Positions 24,748 through 36,190 of a stretch of DNA of 64,000 nt are shown piece by piece. Made by a program: the position numbers and the translations under genes. This stretch comes from Sipunculus nudus (Eukaryota > Annelida > Sipuncula > Golfingiida > Sipunculidae): the NCBI GenBank assembly GCA_026874595.1, contig CM049306.1, positions 21,445,019 to 21,509,018 of the forward strand. The letters are read 5' to 3'. The stretch's first letter is position 1. Each line of letters begins with the position of its first letter. Under the pieces are notes generated by a model that saw only the letters and a list, made by a program, of their open reading frames with translations, had not been told where the DNA came from and searched no databases.

Positions 24748-25400
24748 GATTGATTGATTACCTTTATTTCCTTCATGCCTGAAGAGCATCAACACAATAT
24801 TCAAAGGTTTACATGAAAATACAAACTGTGCAATTCACTGTAAATTAGGTGAGAGATAAAGATCGAAATTTTCCTTAGTGCGTAATATTGACAAAACAAT
24901 GTTTATTTACCTATAAATGAACATGGCATACAAACCCACGCAAAACCAATGTTTTGCCACATATAGACATGTAACCACAGTAATTGTCTTAACTCATGCT
25001 CATCCTAAACGATTTCCAAAACATCAGACAGTCCAATGCTGGCGGCCAGAGCGCATCAATGAAATGTCTAACACTGTATAGAAAATCTAAAAACATATTG
25101 TTGAAATATTTTTTTCTCATCTTCTGCCATAAGAGGAATTTTAGCACTGTATAATTTAGAAATGAATGTCAGATCGTCTATATGTAAGTATGTAAGTAAG
25201 AGCTTATTGTACACTAAATGAATTATTTATTTCATTCCATAATATCTCTCTCTCATTTGAAGTCAGGTCACAAGAGATAATCACATGTTATTGAATTATT
25301 TAATATTTCCCCACATAAGTGACATAAACCCGAGAAATGCAAATTTTCATTTAAGTCGAAACATGAAAGAAGAAACACAGCAAATGACTTTGCCCTATTT
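24748..25400 (-). pseudogene. 3' end of a second LINE, antisense
   Basis: On the minus strand, from about 25345, one reads LCHLCGE, then after a frameshift HVIISCDLTSNEREILW, the spacing of the C-terminal CCHC-type motif found near the end of many LINE ORF2 proteins. Further on, KIPLMAEDEKKIFQQYVFR fits the tail of the protein. The element ends in GGAAATAAAGGTAATCAATC near 24750-24775, where a short ATTG/AATC tandem tail is typical of a LINE 3' terminus. The 5' part is absent (5' truncation) and stops are frequent. Its position next to the plus-strand LINE suggests an insertion hotspot, but nothing proves it. Confidence 0.6.
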
Positions 25401-26930
25401 ATAGACTCGTAAAGAGCCATGTGGAAGAAGGAAGGAAACAATTACATTTCACAAGGTTAAACATATGAAAGACTGGATTATGCCGGTTTCTTTCCCAATA
25501 TTGGTTTGGTTCATATTCAACCCTATTACTATATTACGACTGACTGCCATAGCCGTTTATTTAGAAAATACTGATTATCTTGTGACCAGAAAAATCCCTC
25601 TAGATTATACTTCTCCAACACTGTACATGTATATGCTTCAACACCAATACTTTAAGTGCGTAGTGAAAAACTGTCTAGTTTTGTTTTTGCTATGTGATAA
25701 GTTGGGGGATTCATGTACTGTGCAGATATTGTGAAGAAACAATAAATAATTCTTTCAATGAATGCACTTATCCAGGGAACCCCTAGTAATGGGAGAGCAA
25801 TGTCGGTACGGGTGCTTATATGGAACCCCTGCATGTGTTTAATAGAGAAAGCAAATCTTTTTGTTACATCGAGCACCAGAATTCAGATCCAAATGATACC
25901 CTCGGGAGAACAACTGTTTTGTAAACCTTTAATGAAGTAAGTGGATTAAAGGCTTGCGGTCGAATACCTAAACCCAATAGTGACAAATATGTACCCCGTC
26001 TACAATGCGACATGCCTGGCCTATTTGGCCTGAAAAAGAAAGGGTCGCCTTAGTTTGCAAGCCCAGGTGCTTATGTTGTCTAACCTGTCCAACTGTTTGG
26101 TTTCCTAATACCCATCGACGTTTTTATGAAATTTATTGGACGCTTTTTGAGATTTCAGAAAAAAAACTAGAACTACAGTATTATATTAGGTATATAAAAC
26201 TAAAATGCCACCTCTGAGAATACGTGTAACAAATATTAAGTATTTCCTCTAGTCCACACGGTGACCATGACATTAATACAACGTCATCTGCTTGTGCAAG
26301 TTACCCCTCAGGGGTTTCTCCTACTTCTGTTCTGTACCCACATTGCCGAAGTTGAACCAAAAGATCATTAATGTATAAAAAAGCGCAACCAAGTAAAAAA
26401 ACACGCAATTTTAACTTTCTTTTGTTAAAACAATTTTGTTTAATCAATTTTCTGTATTTACTTTGTCAGAAAACTTGAATTACTGAATCTAAAATTGGAT
26501 CATGCAACATTGAAAGTGTTCTTGTTTATAAATACAAGATTTGTATAATATATTTTTTTCTTTTCCGGGAGATGTCGATGATAATAAAGAATGGAAGAAA
26601 TAAATATCTGGTGATACTTGGACATAAAAAGAGATAAAAAAATGAAAAGAAGAAAGCGGCAGTTGAACAGTATATAAGTAGAAAGTCCTCATAGAGCACA
26701 TACCTCCGCCGACAGCCGCCTAAAATTTCCCCAATCTATATCCCGACATCCCACATGAATTCCTTGACCCCTTAATTGTAAAGATTAAAAGATATCGATT
26801 GTCAGCATGAAGGTAAATCATAAGGCATGTTTTGAGATTTTGTGTTATGAACAACAGATAAACATGTATGGAGTCGTTTAATGCAAGATCTGGCTGCATG
26901 ATGCTGGATTTAAATAACAGGCGAGTATTA

Positions 26931-26931
<1 letters not shown>
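25401..26931. other. Anonymous AT-rich sequence
   Basis: Several open frames of 60-90 codons exist (for example 25465-25734), but they are Leu/Ile/Tyr-rich, lack domains and overlap one another on both strands. Nothing supportable. Confidence 0.4.
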
Positions 26932-26997
<66 letters not shown>

Positions 26998-26998
26998 T
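26932..26998. repeat. (TA)n microsatellite
   Basis: Long TA dinucleotide run with a single ACA interruption near its right end. Confidence 0.97.
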
Positions 26999-27104
26999 AT
27001 ACACTATATATACAGATGTGTGTTTATATTAAATATGATATGACTCAAATATTTTTATAATATAAAAAAAAAATGCACTGTTGCGTCGCAGTTGGTAGGT
27101 AACT

Positions 27105-27242
27105 CTTTGGGAAAAAAGGTAGATTAGGTGGAAGAGACACACACAATCTTGATGGTCCCTTCAAGGCCGGCAGACATCAGCCTGTCACGACCACGAGACG
27201 TTTCAATTGCGTCACTGCCATGGCTCCCAACTGCTATGACGT
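27105..27242 (-). other. Possible exon fragment, unidentified
   Basis: A minus-strand stretch of about 40 codons is open from 27240 to a TAA near 27128. It has non-repetitive, balanced composition (VIAVGSHGSDAIETSRGRD, then LMSAGLEGTIKIVCVSS). It is more GC-rich than its neighbours. I do not recognise the protein, and no convincing splice acceptor or partner exon was found. It may be a terminal exon or a retroposed or TE fragment. This is a weak call. Confidence 0.22.
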
Positions 27243-27309
27243 TAAAGTTAATGGAAGACGAGGAAAAGTCCCTTATTCACAATAAACTTTGAAGTTAGCC
27301 ATGGTCGTT

Positions 27310-27640
27310 ATAGTGTGCCAGCCAAAGTTGATTTTTTTCACTTTTAAGGGCTTTGCTAGTTAACAGCAGGCATCCATGCTAGATCAATCAGCCATAGAGT
27401 GAAGAAAAACGTATAGTTGGATGCCACCTGAAATTTTAATTTCAAGGTCATTTTCAAGGTCAAAATAAAAAATGGGCAAGCCAATGTCTTTTTTCTTTTT
27501 TTTTTTTACTTTTTGGGACACTGCTTGATAATATCAGGATCCATGTCAAATCAACCAACCAAACAGTGATGGAGAAAGTGTAGGATGCCATCCTATATTT
27601 TCAACTTTAAGGTCAATTTCAAGGTCATTTGCAAGGTCAA
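27310..27640 (+). repeat. ~166-bp repeat unit R3, two tandem copies, rich in AAGGTCA
   Basis: GGATGCCACCTGAAATTTTA at 27420 and GGATGCCATCCTATATTTTC at 27586 mark two units about 166 bp apart. Each ends with repeated TTTCAAGGTCA/AAGGTCA motifs, and each includes a CAGG(C/A)TCCATG-like block followed by a RATCAA(T/C)CA block. A third copy lies inverted at 32360-32530. The AAGGTCA motif equals a nuclear-receptor half-site, but there is no evidence of use. Confidence 0.75.
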
Positions 27641-27846
27641 ACCGACGAAAATTGAACCTGAACTTGTACAGTGTTTCTCCATAAATAAAACCAAGGTATA
27701 TTCGGTAACCTTAAGCTTTAAAGATATTTTTGTGCCAAATGCAACGTACCCAAGCCACGTAATAATTAAGTTTATATTTTCTTACACTTTAAAGTATGAG
27801 AAGTACAACTTAAAGTGTGTTTTTGTTTACACAGTAACGTTTTTAC

Positions 27847-29398
27847 TACCGTATTTCCTTGAACAGACGCCCGGGCGTTTATTTTTTTCAGACCCTGCTT
27901 TGACCCGGCGTCTAAACAAGGCCGGCTTTTATTTAAGGCCTGCGTTTATTAAAAATACATTCTCAGTCAGACAAACTAAAAATAGAACACGTCGAAACAA
28001 TGAACCCGCCGGTCATTAATCCCTGACACAATTGAAAACATCGCCGGTACACGGATTGTGTTTGCAAATTTTCCTTAGATGCCACAGGTATATGGGACAC
28101 GTGCATTCTCCACAATCACGCACCATAATAAGAATTAACGGAGAATCACAGCGAGAGATCGCAGTTGTCTTCAAGAATCTGTCCGCGCAAGCCCCTCGAA
28201 ACCAGGTACCCAGGTGTTCTATTTGGCTGTTCCATTTATTTTACACCGCTTGAACTTGGTAACATTGTTTCCCTCTGGACACGGGGTGGCTCTTCCATTT
28301 ACTGTTTTCCACGTACAACTGGTAGCATTTGTTCCATCGAAATACGGGGGTTTGGTCCTTCCACAGGCACAGCGTAATTCATTTCACGAGACTCTTCTCT
28401 CGTTAAATATTTAACTGATTCAGCTCGACACAGCGTAATCAAGCGTTTCTGGCCTTTTATATACTGAATACGGGGTGGCACTTCCATTAACTGTTCACCG
28501 CGTATAACTTGTAATATCGGTTCCATCGAAATACAGGAGGTTGGTTCTTTATAACGGCACAGCGTTGGTCGATTTCATGACGCTTTCATCCCGTCTTTCA
28601 TCTGATTCATCTTGACACAGCGTATTCAAGCGTTTCCAACCTGGTATATACTGGTATATAACATTTACTGCCGTGAATATTACTGAAATTATAGTTGTAC
28701 ATTATATTTTTAACTTTAAAGATTATCTAAGAAGCGTGGTTTTGGTTACAGTGGGGACGCATTTAAAAGCTCTAAAAGTGAAAGCAAGGAGCGTAATTTG
28801 GCTTGACAGTAGCTACAAATTGTACCGATCTACACCATCATTTGGTGTCTGCATGCTACAGAAGAAATGTGTGCCAAAACGTATTTGAACAGTTCTGTTC
28901 AACCTCCATGAGGTAGACTTTCACCGTACCATGTTTAACCGCTTGTTTCAAGCGGTACTATTTTCATCTTGCTTGATAGCAGTGATAGTGTTAGCCTTCT
29001 CACTGTGACGAATTTGTGTATCGTTTATTAGGATCGGTGATCGGATTTAATCATAATGGACGAATCGGGAATATATGGGGTCCCTCATAGAAACAAGCAT
29101 ACACGTAAGATAAAAGAATGATTTATAGACCAAGAGGAATTAAACATATTATCAATACAACACAAACCGAAATTCATACAATAATCTATGGTCATTTTGA
29201 CCAGTTAATACACCAATTATAATGAAGGGAAAAGACATCTGGTGTCAAACATGGAAACTAATCTGACACCAGGCCTGTGAACAAGATCGGCGTATATTTA
29301 AGGCCGGCGTTTATTTTTCTGGGACAATGTTTTGCCCCGGCGACTAAATAAGGCAGGCGACTATTTAAGGTCCGGCGTCTGTTCAAGGAAATACGGTA
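27847..29398. mobile_element. 1.55-kb DNA transposon with terminal inverted repeats, non-autonomous
   Basis: The left end TACCGTATTTCCTTGAACAG (27847) and the right end, whose reverse complement is also TACCGTATTTCCTTGAACAG (29398), are identical for at least 24 bp. Subterminal blocks such as GGCCGGCGTTTATT/AAGGCCTGCG recur on both sides in opposite orientation, extending the inverted similarity inwards for about 100 bp. The interior carries a 189-bp tandem duplication and no recognisable transposase. I could not identify a clear target-site duplication, so the superfamily is left open. The open frames at 27585-28019 and 28032-28526 partly lie across TIR or repeat sequence and are not convincing genes. 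Confidence 0.8.
28281..28660 (+). repeat. 189-bp tandem duplication inside the TIR element
   Basis: ACGGGGTGGC occurs at 28281 and 28470. The units share TTCCATTWACTGTT, GTTCCATCGAAATAC, CACAGCGT and TCAAGCGTTTC blocks in order. The strand is nominal. Confidence 0.85.
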
Positions 29399-29589
29399 CT
29401 CTGAATCAAGACATATGTAAGCTGAGTAATGGGGTATTTTTAATGTGTTCCTATAAGTGTTTTTTACACACTTTAAATGATAACAGAATAAAACATGGCC
29501 GCATTTGTAAAATGCAGGATGAAAGGTCCATGAATAACGGATATTTGTCTATGATAATGTTGTTTTGGAAGCAAGTTTCCGTATCAGAA

Positions 29590-29789
29590 CAGGGGCGGAT
29601 CAAGGATTTAGGAAAAGGAGGGGTCCGACTCAGGAGTACTAATGATAAAATCTGAAAAAAGGTCATCAGGTCCGGAAAAGGGGGGGGGGGGTCGGGGCGC
29701 AATAATTGGTCTGAACCCCTTAAAAAAGGTTGCAGAAGGTGAACAGTGGGGGGGGGGGGGATCCAAAAACCGCTTGACCCCTCCTTCTG
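29590..29789. mobile_element. ~200-bp MITE with CAGGG-type ends, copy 2, with 5-bp TSD
   Basis: Starts CAGGGGCGGATCAAGGATTT and ends GACCCCTCCTTCTG, exactly the length (200 bp) of the copy at 8348-8547 and collinear with it. CAGAA flanks both sides (29585-29589 and 29790-29794), a 5-bp target duplication. The interior has two poly-G runs. It is noncoding. The long minus-strand open frame over 29608-30141 simply reads through it. Confidence 0.82.
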
Positions 29790-29794
29790 CAGAA

Positions 29795-32359
29795 GACCCT
29801 GGATGTTTCACATTTTTAGTTAAAACGCATACTGAAACATTCAGAATGGCACGAAAAATAGCTGCCTCAATGACGTAAAAGGCGATTTCTAGCACAAGCT
29901 CTACAGGCACCCACACGAATATTGTAACTGAAACAATGATCAATTCATGTTTAACGTAAGCGAGTTTGACACAATATGAGACGGTAAGATGATGAGACGG
30001 AGACACTTTATATGCCACCATACATGCATTCGGAACTCGAGAAAAACCAATCATTGGAAGCCAGAATAATTTGAAAAATAATAATTGACCTGTTAAATCC
30101 GAGATGGTAGGCAATATACCCATTATATATAGTAAAAGCAAGATATATAATTAAATACAGTGAAGCGATATTTACCAGATTTGACGTTTAATGTCAGTGT
30201 GTTTTGGCTTTTATAATCATACTGCTGAATCGGTATGCGTTAAAAGATACATACTTTGTCAAAATTATCTAACACTATGAAATGATTTAGATCTGTTCTT
30301 GTAGAATAAGCTAATCTACAATAATTTCCGACATTTGTATTAGATGGCTTTAATAATTAAGATTGATTCATATATGATAAATCTGTAAAAAATACTTCTT
30401 TTGATAATGACTTCAACTGAGATACACACAGCGGAAATGTACTCCAAATCAAGTACACAGTCAAATGTGCTTTATCTTATTAGCACTTCATCAGTTAGAC
30501 GTGGATTTTCGTGGTGGTATCTTCAGATTTAAGTAACTTTCTCAATGCCATTTTCAAGGTAAAACGGAACAAAATAGGAATGGTGACAAAGCATTTACCA
30601 TATTTTATAAACTTCAAAGTAGAACACCACATATAAAACTGTCCTTTAAAACAACATAGTACACATTGTTACACATCCCAAATGTATGTTGTACAATACT
30701 GTTGAACAATAGGTCACTCATTCAGTTGAACAAAAAATTACATCTCTTGGTTGCAGAAAAACAAACAAACACTGAAACAATGTAGGAGGAAGCATGTGTA
30801 TAGGCCTACCGTAAATGACTATATAACTTCTGTTGGTAACTAGTTGAAACGGCAGATTATAAGTTTTGTACTAATCCTTGCCTGAAGTATAAGCTCCATC
30901 ACACTATGCCAAGTTCTCACCATGTACAATGAGGACAATAAGGACACAGGTCCCGACCTCTGTCTCCCGGCTCCTATATGTCTGTTTAGCCGACTTATTA
31001 TGTACCCTTTTTTATTTCCTAATTATGGCACGTCAATATTGCTTTCAAAAGGATTTAATGGCTTAAAGCAATCGACGGGTCCTAGCCTTTCATGTAAGTG
31101 ATTATAATGTACCTTACCTGGCCCAAGTGTCATTATATATGAACAGGTAAAATTATCGAGAAAAAAAAATCTTTCATCTGCCACGGCCTCCGCCCTATAA
31201 TATTTATTCTACAATTTGAACAGCTAAAGAGAAGAATTAAATTGACATAAAATAATAGAATATTTAAAAAAATATGTCCGAGTTAAGAATTTGTATAACA
31301 TCTCTAGATCTACCATAAAAAAGCTACAAATAGCAGCACCAAGGGTTGTATCTCAAGATTTAAACAGCCTATATGAGGACTGTTTAACTCAAATCAACAC
31401 ATCTTATATAAACAGCATACAGGTCGACTATTAATCAAGGTAAAACAATAGTGAATAGTATATTACCAAACCAGATAGATGATTTATTTGAACTAACTAC
31501 AATCTAATAAAAGATATATAGCTCTAGAGAGCAATAACAGTCAAATTACCAAATAATTATTATTGTTATTTGTCATTATTACTGTCATCATATTCCCATA
31601 TGACTTAAATGGTTTCAAACACCTTGGACTTTCATTCATGTATGTAATCGATCAATAAGTCGTAGATATTCAATAACAGAATTTTTTATTGATACACATT
31701 ATGTCAGGATATTTTGATATGATTCTATTCTTAACAGTATAGTCGTCATAGTAGCATGTACATGTTAGTGGTTTCAGGATTCTCTCTCAGGCTCTGAATA
31801 TAAATAGAACTAGTTGACAAAAAGATAAAATGATTATATACCAGTAAGAACTAACATAAATGAAATATTGAAGAATGCGTCCATTTAAGACTTGATCTGC
31901 TTCTTGACAATTAGAAACAATAAAAAAATTTATAACATTGCCATGGAAGGAGTTAAAAACTGAATATTATTTTAGAAACTGCTGTCAAATTGTCAATACA
32001 TGTTAACACACAGAATAAACTGACATTTATAACAAAACAAAATTTAGCCGTGTCAAAGTCGCCAGCGACCCCCGGTGGCCACAGTCGTATTGCAAACAAT
32101 AGTTTGCTAATATGGCCCATGCATGAAAAAATTACTAAGTTTTAAGTCTATGCATTCAGACGTCTCAGGGGTGAGTAAGAGACAAACATACAAACCAACG
32201 GACAGGACGATTATACTAGGTACAGTGCAAACACACGGTTACAAATTCAGTGAAACCACATATTTTCTTTTGCAATCAACAAAACAAGGTTATATTATGG
32301 ACATCTTAAATGAAAAAGCGGCCAATATTACACAAAACAAGGATAACACGATATTTTAT
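29795..32359. other. Anonymous AT-rich sequence
   Basis: No gene, RNA or classified repeat supported. A CTTTTCAAGG-type phrase near 30555 is the only echo of the R3 family seen here. Confidence 0.4.
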
Positions 32360-32530
32360 ACCTTGTGACCTTGATGACCTTCAAAATGACCTTGAAATTC
32401 AAATTTCGCGATGGCATCCAACACATCTTTTTAACCCCCTATCACTGGTCAGATCCTACAATGATGCCCACTGTTAATATGCGTTGCCGTTAAAAATAAT
32501 TTTATACGACTTTTCAGAGTTTGGCTGGCC
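32360..32530 (-). repeat. R3 repeat, inverted single copy
   Basis: On the minus strand it reads GGATGCCATCGCGAAATTTG, then ATTTCAAGGTCATTTTGAAGG and TCAAGGTCACAAGG, in the same block order as 27310-27640, with GGCCAGCCAAA at the far side. Confidence 0.7.
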
Positions 32531-35229
32531 AAAGGTCTTAATTGATTATAATAAAAATTTACGCAAAAACGGACAATAGAATAAGTAGGAAGTGGTTAAA
32601 ATTGTGGTCGAAACAATTTTAAGTATAAGATGTACGGCATACGCAGCAGGCGTAAAGGGGAGAATATGATTGAATCTATATCAAATTCCAACGATCCGTT
32701 CGTAAATCAATGTTTTTGTTCTTTCGCCCATGGCCAATCGTTACCAAATATTTCCTCGCAATCTTCAAGAAATTTCGAAGATATATCCCGGACACACACG
32801 CACACACACAAATATCACCTTAATCTCCTACCTCCTTACTTGGCGGAGGTAAAAAACATATTTATTACATGAGTTTGAATTTAATTTATGTTTATTATTA
32901 TGGAAAAAAACACTCATTTGCATTTTTTCGTTTGAAGATGAACAGACCAGCTCTTAATTTAATTGAAAATACAAACGCATAATTTCTTGTGGCTGTGCGT
33001 TTAAATGCAAATGCATATTAAAATTTTAAAGATATATTTTCTTTGAATTCAAGCAAAATCGCATAAAAGTAATTTCTAAACGCAATGGCACATTTAGGAT
33101 TAACGAATATCTAAACAATTTCATACGAAGCAAATTAACCAAAAAATTGGAAAAGAATCCTACTTAAACAAATTTTTATTTTAATTTCAAAATAACTGAA
33201 CAAAACTATTACAACCGAACAACAAGAATACTTCATTCTTAAAACAGTTCGGCCTGTTCTATAATATAAATTGTTTCATACTTCAATATTGTACATCCTC
33301 AGAGTGAAAAGTCTGTTGTGATAACGATTTGCAATGTCTTCCATTTTTTTCGTAGACATCTTATAATCTGTATAAGTAGGTCTTATGGCATTGACTTAAC
33401 GATGCTGCGTCATTTCTTGTTATTTTAATTGTTTCTTTTCATATTCTTGCCGAGGGCAGCCGTTCTCTCTGCCAGTCTCTTTGGGTGACGTTAATCCTGA
33501 TATAGTAGATTATCTATAGTTGCATTATTATTATTACCATTTAAGTTATCATATGGTAGTTATTTTATAAAAGCTTATTATAATTTTAAATTTTGTCCAG
33601 CAATGTTCACGGTTCCGGATTTTATAATTCTATGCCTGAACGATTGTTTCAAAATATCCTGACTTTTCCTTGGCATCATTATAATGCTGTAAAGTCAATC
33701 ATTTTTTTCAATTTTTCAAAGCTGATAGTACATGGAATTGATAGAGTATGTTCTTGGGCTCCTGGGAATACGCTAAATATCGGTTAAGAACAGTCGGACT
33801 TTTGTTACCCTCATGATACAGTAACAGTATCGGGCAGACAGTCGCTGTGGCCGGACACCTTCAATTGATTACATTCGTGCGAATAAACAACGCAACATTC
33901 AATCATGTTCCAGTGATACTTAAAATGGAATCTTCAAAAGAGCATCAGTTGCATTAGACCGGATGAGAAGTCCCGTTCAGCGTTTAATGGATGTATATTA
34001 AGCTGAACCTTTCATCTTAAAACTGCCTTCACATATGGCTCACTTATCAATAGGGGAGTTCCCTAATGGTTTTGATGTCACAAGGTCAAAGGTCAACGCC
34101 ACGAACCATTTTGTGCAATAGATTTTTACGCATTTATCCAAAACTTACCATCTTTCATATTTTGGTCATCTATCAACAGAGTAGGATTCCAATGAATTGA
34201 AAATCACAGTTTAAAGTCAGGATCACAGGGTCTACTTCATTAAAAAGCGTGTGGAATGACTTATCCTTGCTGAATGGTAGTAATATCAGCACTTACATTT
34301 TTTTTAACATACCACCAATACCTCCTCATAGACGAATTCAGATCAATAGAACTGTTTGTGTCAGTTCCGGTTGTGAAGTTTCTGAATAATAAAAATGATT
34401 TACATGGTATATCATATCAAATCTTTCAGGTCAATGTGGTTCATTTGACTCTGTTCAATTGCAATGGACTTTTTTTGGGTTAAAATATATAAAAACATAT
34501 TTAATTTGCCGATTTAGTCAAAATGTAAATGTTATGAATCTATCACATTAATTTGCATTTAAATGAGCAGTTACATGAAACGCGCATTTGCATACATTAA
34601 TTTACATTGGCGTTTGTGTTTATACACAACAGAGCTTGAAATATTTGATTTTCAAATACATGTGCACCTGAAGTACAAACGTGCTATAAATCATTGAGAA
34701 TCCTGTAATATATTTTCATTGATAAATTCTACCATTTAAGGCTCTTCCAGAAAACGTCACTTATTTCTACAATTCACACATAAAAATAAAGTCAGAGTGT
34801 ACATTGATTTCCAAGTGCATCAAAATTTGCATTTTTATTTTGCATTATATGATGTTAAATTGTATTTGCATCTGTTTTTTATACAATTATGTTTACATTT
34901 AAATTAGCTGTGTCCAATTAGAACCACACCCTGGTAGGGAGGCTGATATCTGGATTGAGTAATAACTGTTACATCCTGTTTTATCCACCTGCATGAAGAG
35001 CATTGTGATTAAAAATTAAAACCTCAATCGTTTCTTATAACAGAAATACCTACCTTTATTCATCTCATAGCGGTTCTAATAGAAACAAATAACAATATCT
35101 TTATGTAAGATGTATGTACCACGCCTACATACTGGTACTCCAGCACCTTTCTTCTGTTGTAGATCAAAGTCTAGTACCAGGTTCTCCCTGTATTTCGACA
35201 GCAGTTTTTCATGAACACGGTGATTAATT
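32531..35229. other. Anonymous AT-rich sequence
   Basis: Includes a short (CA)n run at about 32790-32812. Open frames at 32630-32872, 33593-33787 and 34274-34483 have no recognisable domains. A CAAGGTCAAAGGTCAAC direct repeat of half-sites lies at 34081-34097. Confidence 0.4.
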
Positions 35230-35434
35230 TGCTTGCCAGCAAGATACACAGATGTATCTTCTGCAGATACTTTAACCGCCGACATCGGCAGCTGGTTAAT
35301 TATTGGCCCTCCTCCGGCTGTTCTCGAGGTTTACTCACACAGGGTTTCTTTAACCAACAACTGTCTGTACCACTCACAGCAGCAGTTCATTATACCACCG
35401 GCATTGGTTTTATTCCACCTGTTCCAGGTAATGT
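35230..35434 (+). other. Candidate internal exon, unidentified
   Basis: On the plus strand an acceptor-like TTAATTTGCTTGCCAG is followed by about 65 open codons with non-simple composition (TADIGSWLIIGPPPAVLEV in the middle), ending at CCTGTTCCAG|GTAATG, a good donor match. The opposite strand is also open over part of the same interval (35076-35285), so strand choice is uncertain. I recognise no domain. It is one of the few places in the window where splice-like boundaries bracket a plausible coding block, but it is unproven. Confidence 0.25.
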
Positions 35435-35514
35435 TGTAATTTATGTGAAGAAAGTTCATATTAGGCGATCGATTTATGTAGGTTTACACGTATCCATTAT
35501 TGTGTTTACATGAC

Positions 35515-36007
35515 GCCTGTTGCTTACGACATTACAAATGTCAACCATCTTGAAAGGTGTATAAATGTTCATAGATGTAATGTTGACACTAAATAAGACG
35601 CATTGTAGAAATTCGAGGGCTTTGTTCGTGTTGTGAATAATAGTCATAAAAAAATAATGAAATAAAAATTAGGACCTCCAGACTGCACTTTGGTGATCAG
35701 TATTTAATTGGTATGCAACTATTCAAAAGATACCGAGCCGATGCGTCGCGAGAAACATGTTAGTAAACATAAATAAATCACTAAACGTCAATCCTCTTGT
35801 TACTCAGTGTTTCTCAATCGCGTTCCCCACTTAAAATCCTCCTTCGATGAAATGTTTAAGGAATGGACAGATTTTTTTTTTTGGCTTTCATATTGGTCCA
35901 GTGGAAAATGTTTGCTCTCACGATGACAGTGATCTGGGTTTTGAAACACAGTACACCTCACCTCTCATGGAAACAATATCTTCACTTACGTTTACATGAA
36001 AAGCCAA
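35515..36007. other. Anonymous sequence
   Basis: No feature recognised. Confidence 0.4.
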
Positions 36008-36190
36008 CATTTTAGATTCCAGGAAAGGAAGCCTAATGAGAAAACCTTGAAAAGGTCCTAAGGTCTGGAAAGGAAGATCAGGCACCAAAAACAGGGTGGA
36101 ACTCTTTAAAGGGTTGCGGCGGTTAAAAAGAAAATAATGGGTTGTAGAAACAACGACTCAACCACCCACCTTCGCGCATATACCTGATCG
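36008..36190. repeat. Degraded relative of the ~200-bp MITE
   Basis: Retains the order GATTCCAGGAAAGGAAG, CCTAATGAGAAAACCTTGAA, GGTCTGGAAAGG, GAACTCTTTAAAGGGTTGC, which parallels 8348-8547 and 29590-29789. The terminal repeats are not recognisable. Confidence 0.55.

Noticed and set aside
26720..27004. 94-codon open frame rich in Tyr and Ile
   Set aside because: Half of it is a (TA)n microsatellite.
29608..30141. 177-codon minus-strand open frame
   Set aside because: Its C-terminal third is the 200-bp MITE with poly-G runs; the rest has no domain.
27310..32530. Possible CRISPR-like direct repeats
   Set aside because: Repeat units are long (about 166 bp), diverged and few, and the genome is eukaryotic; there are no spacers of constant size.
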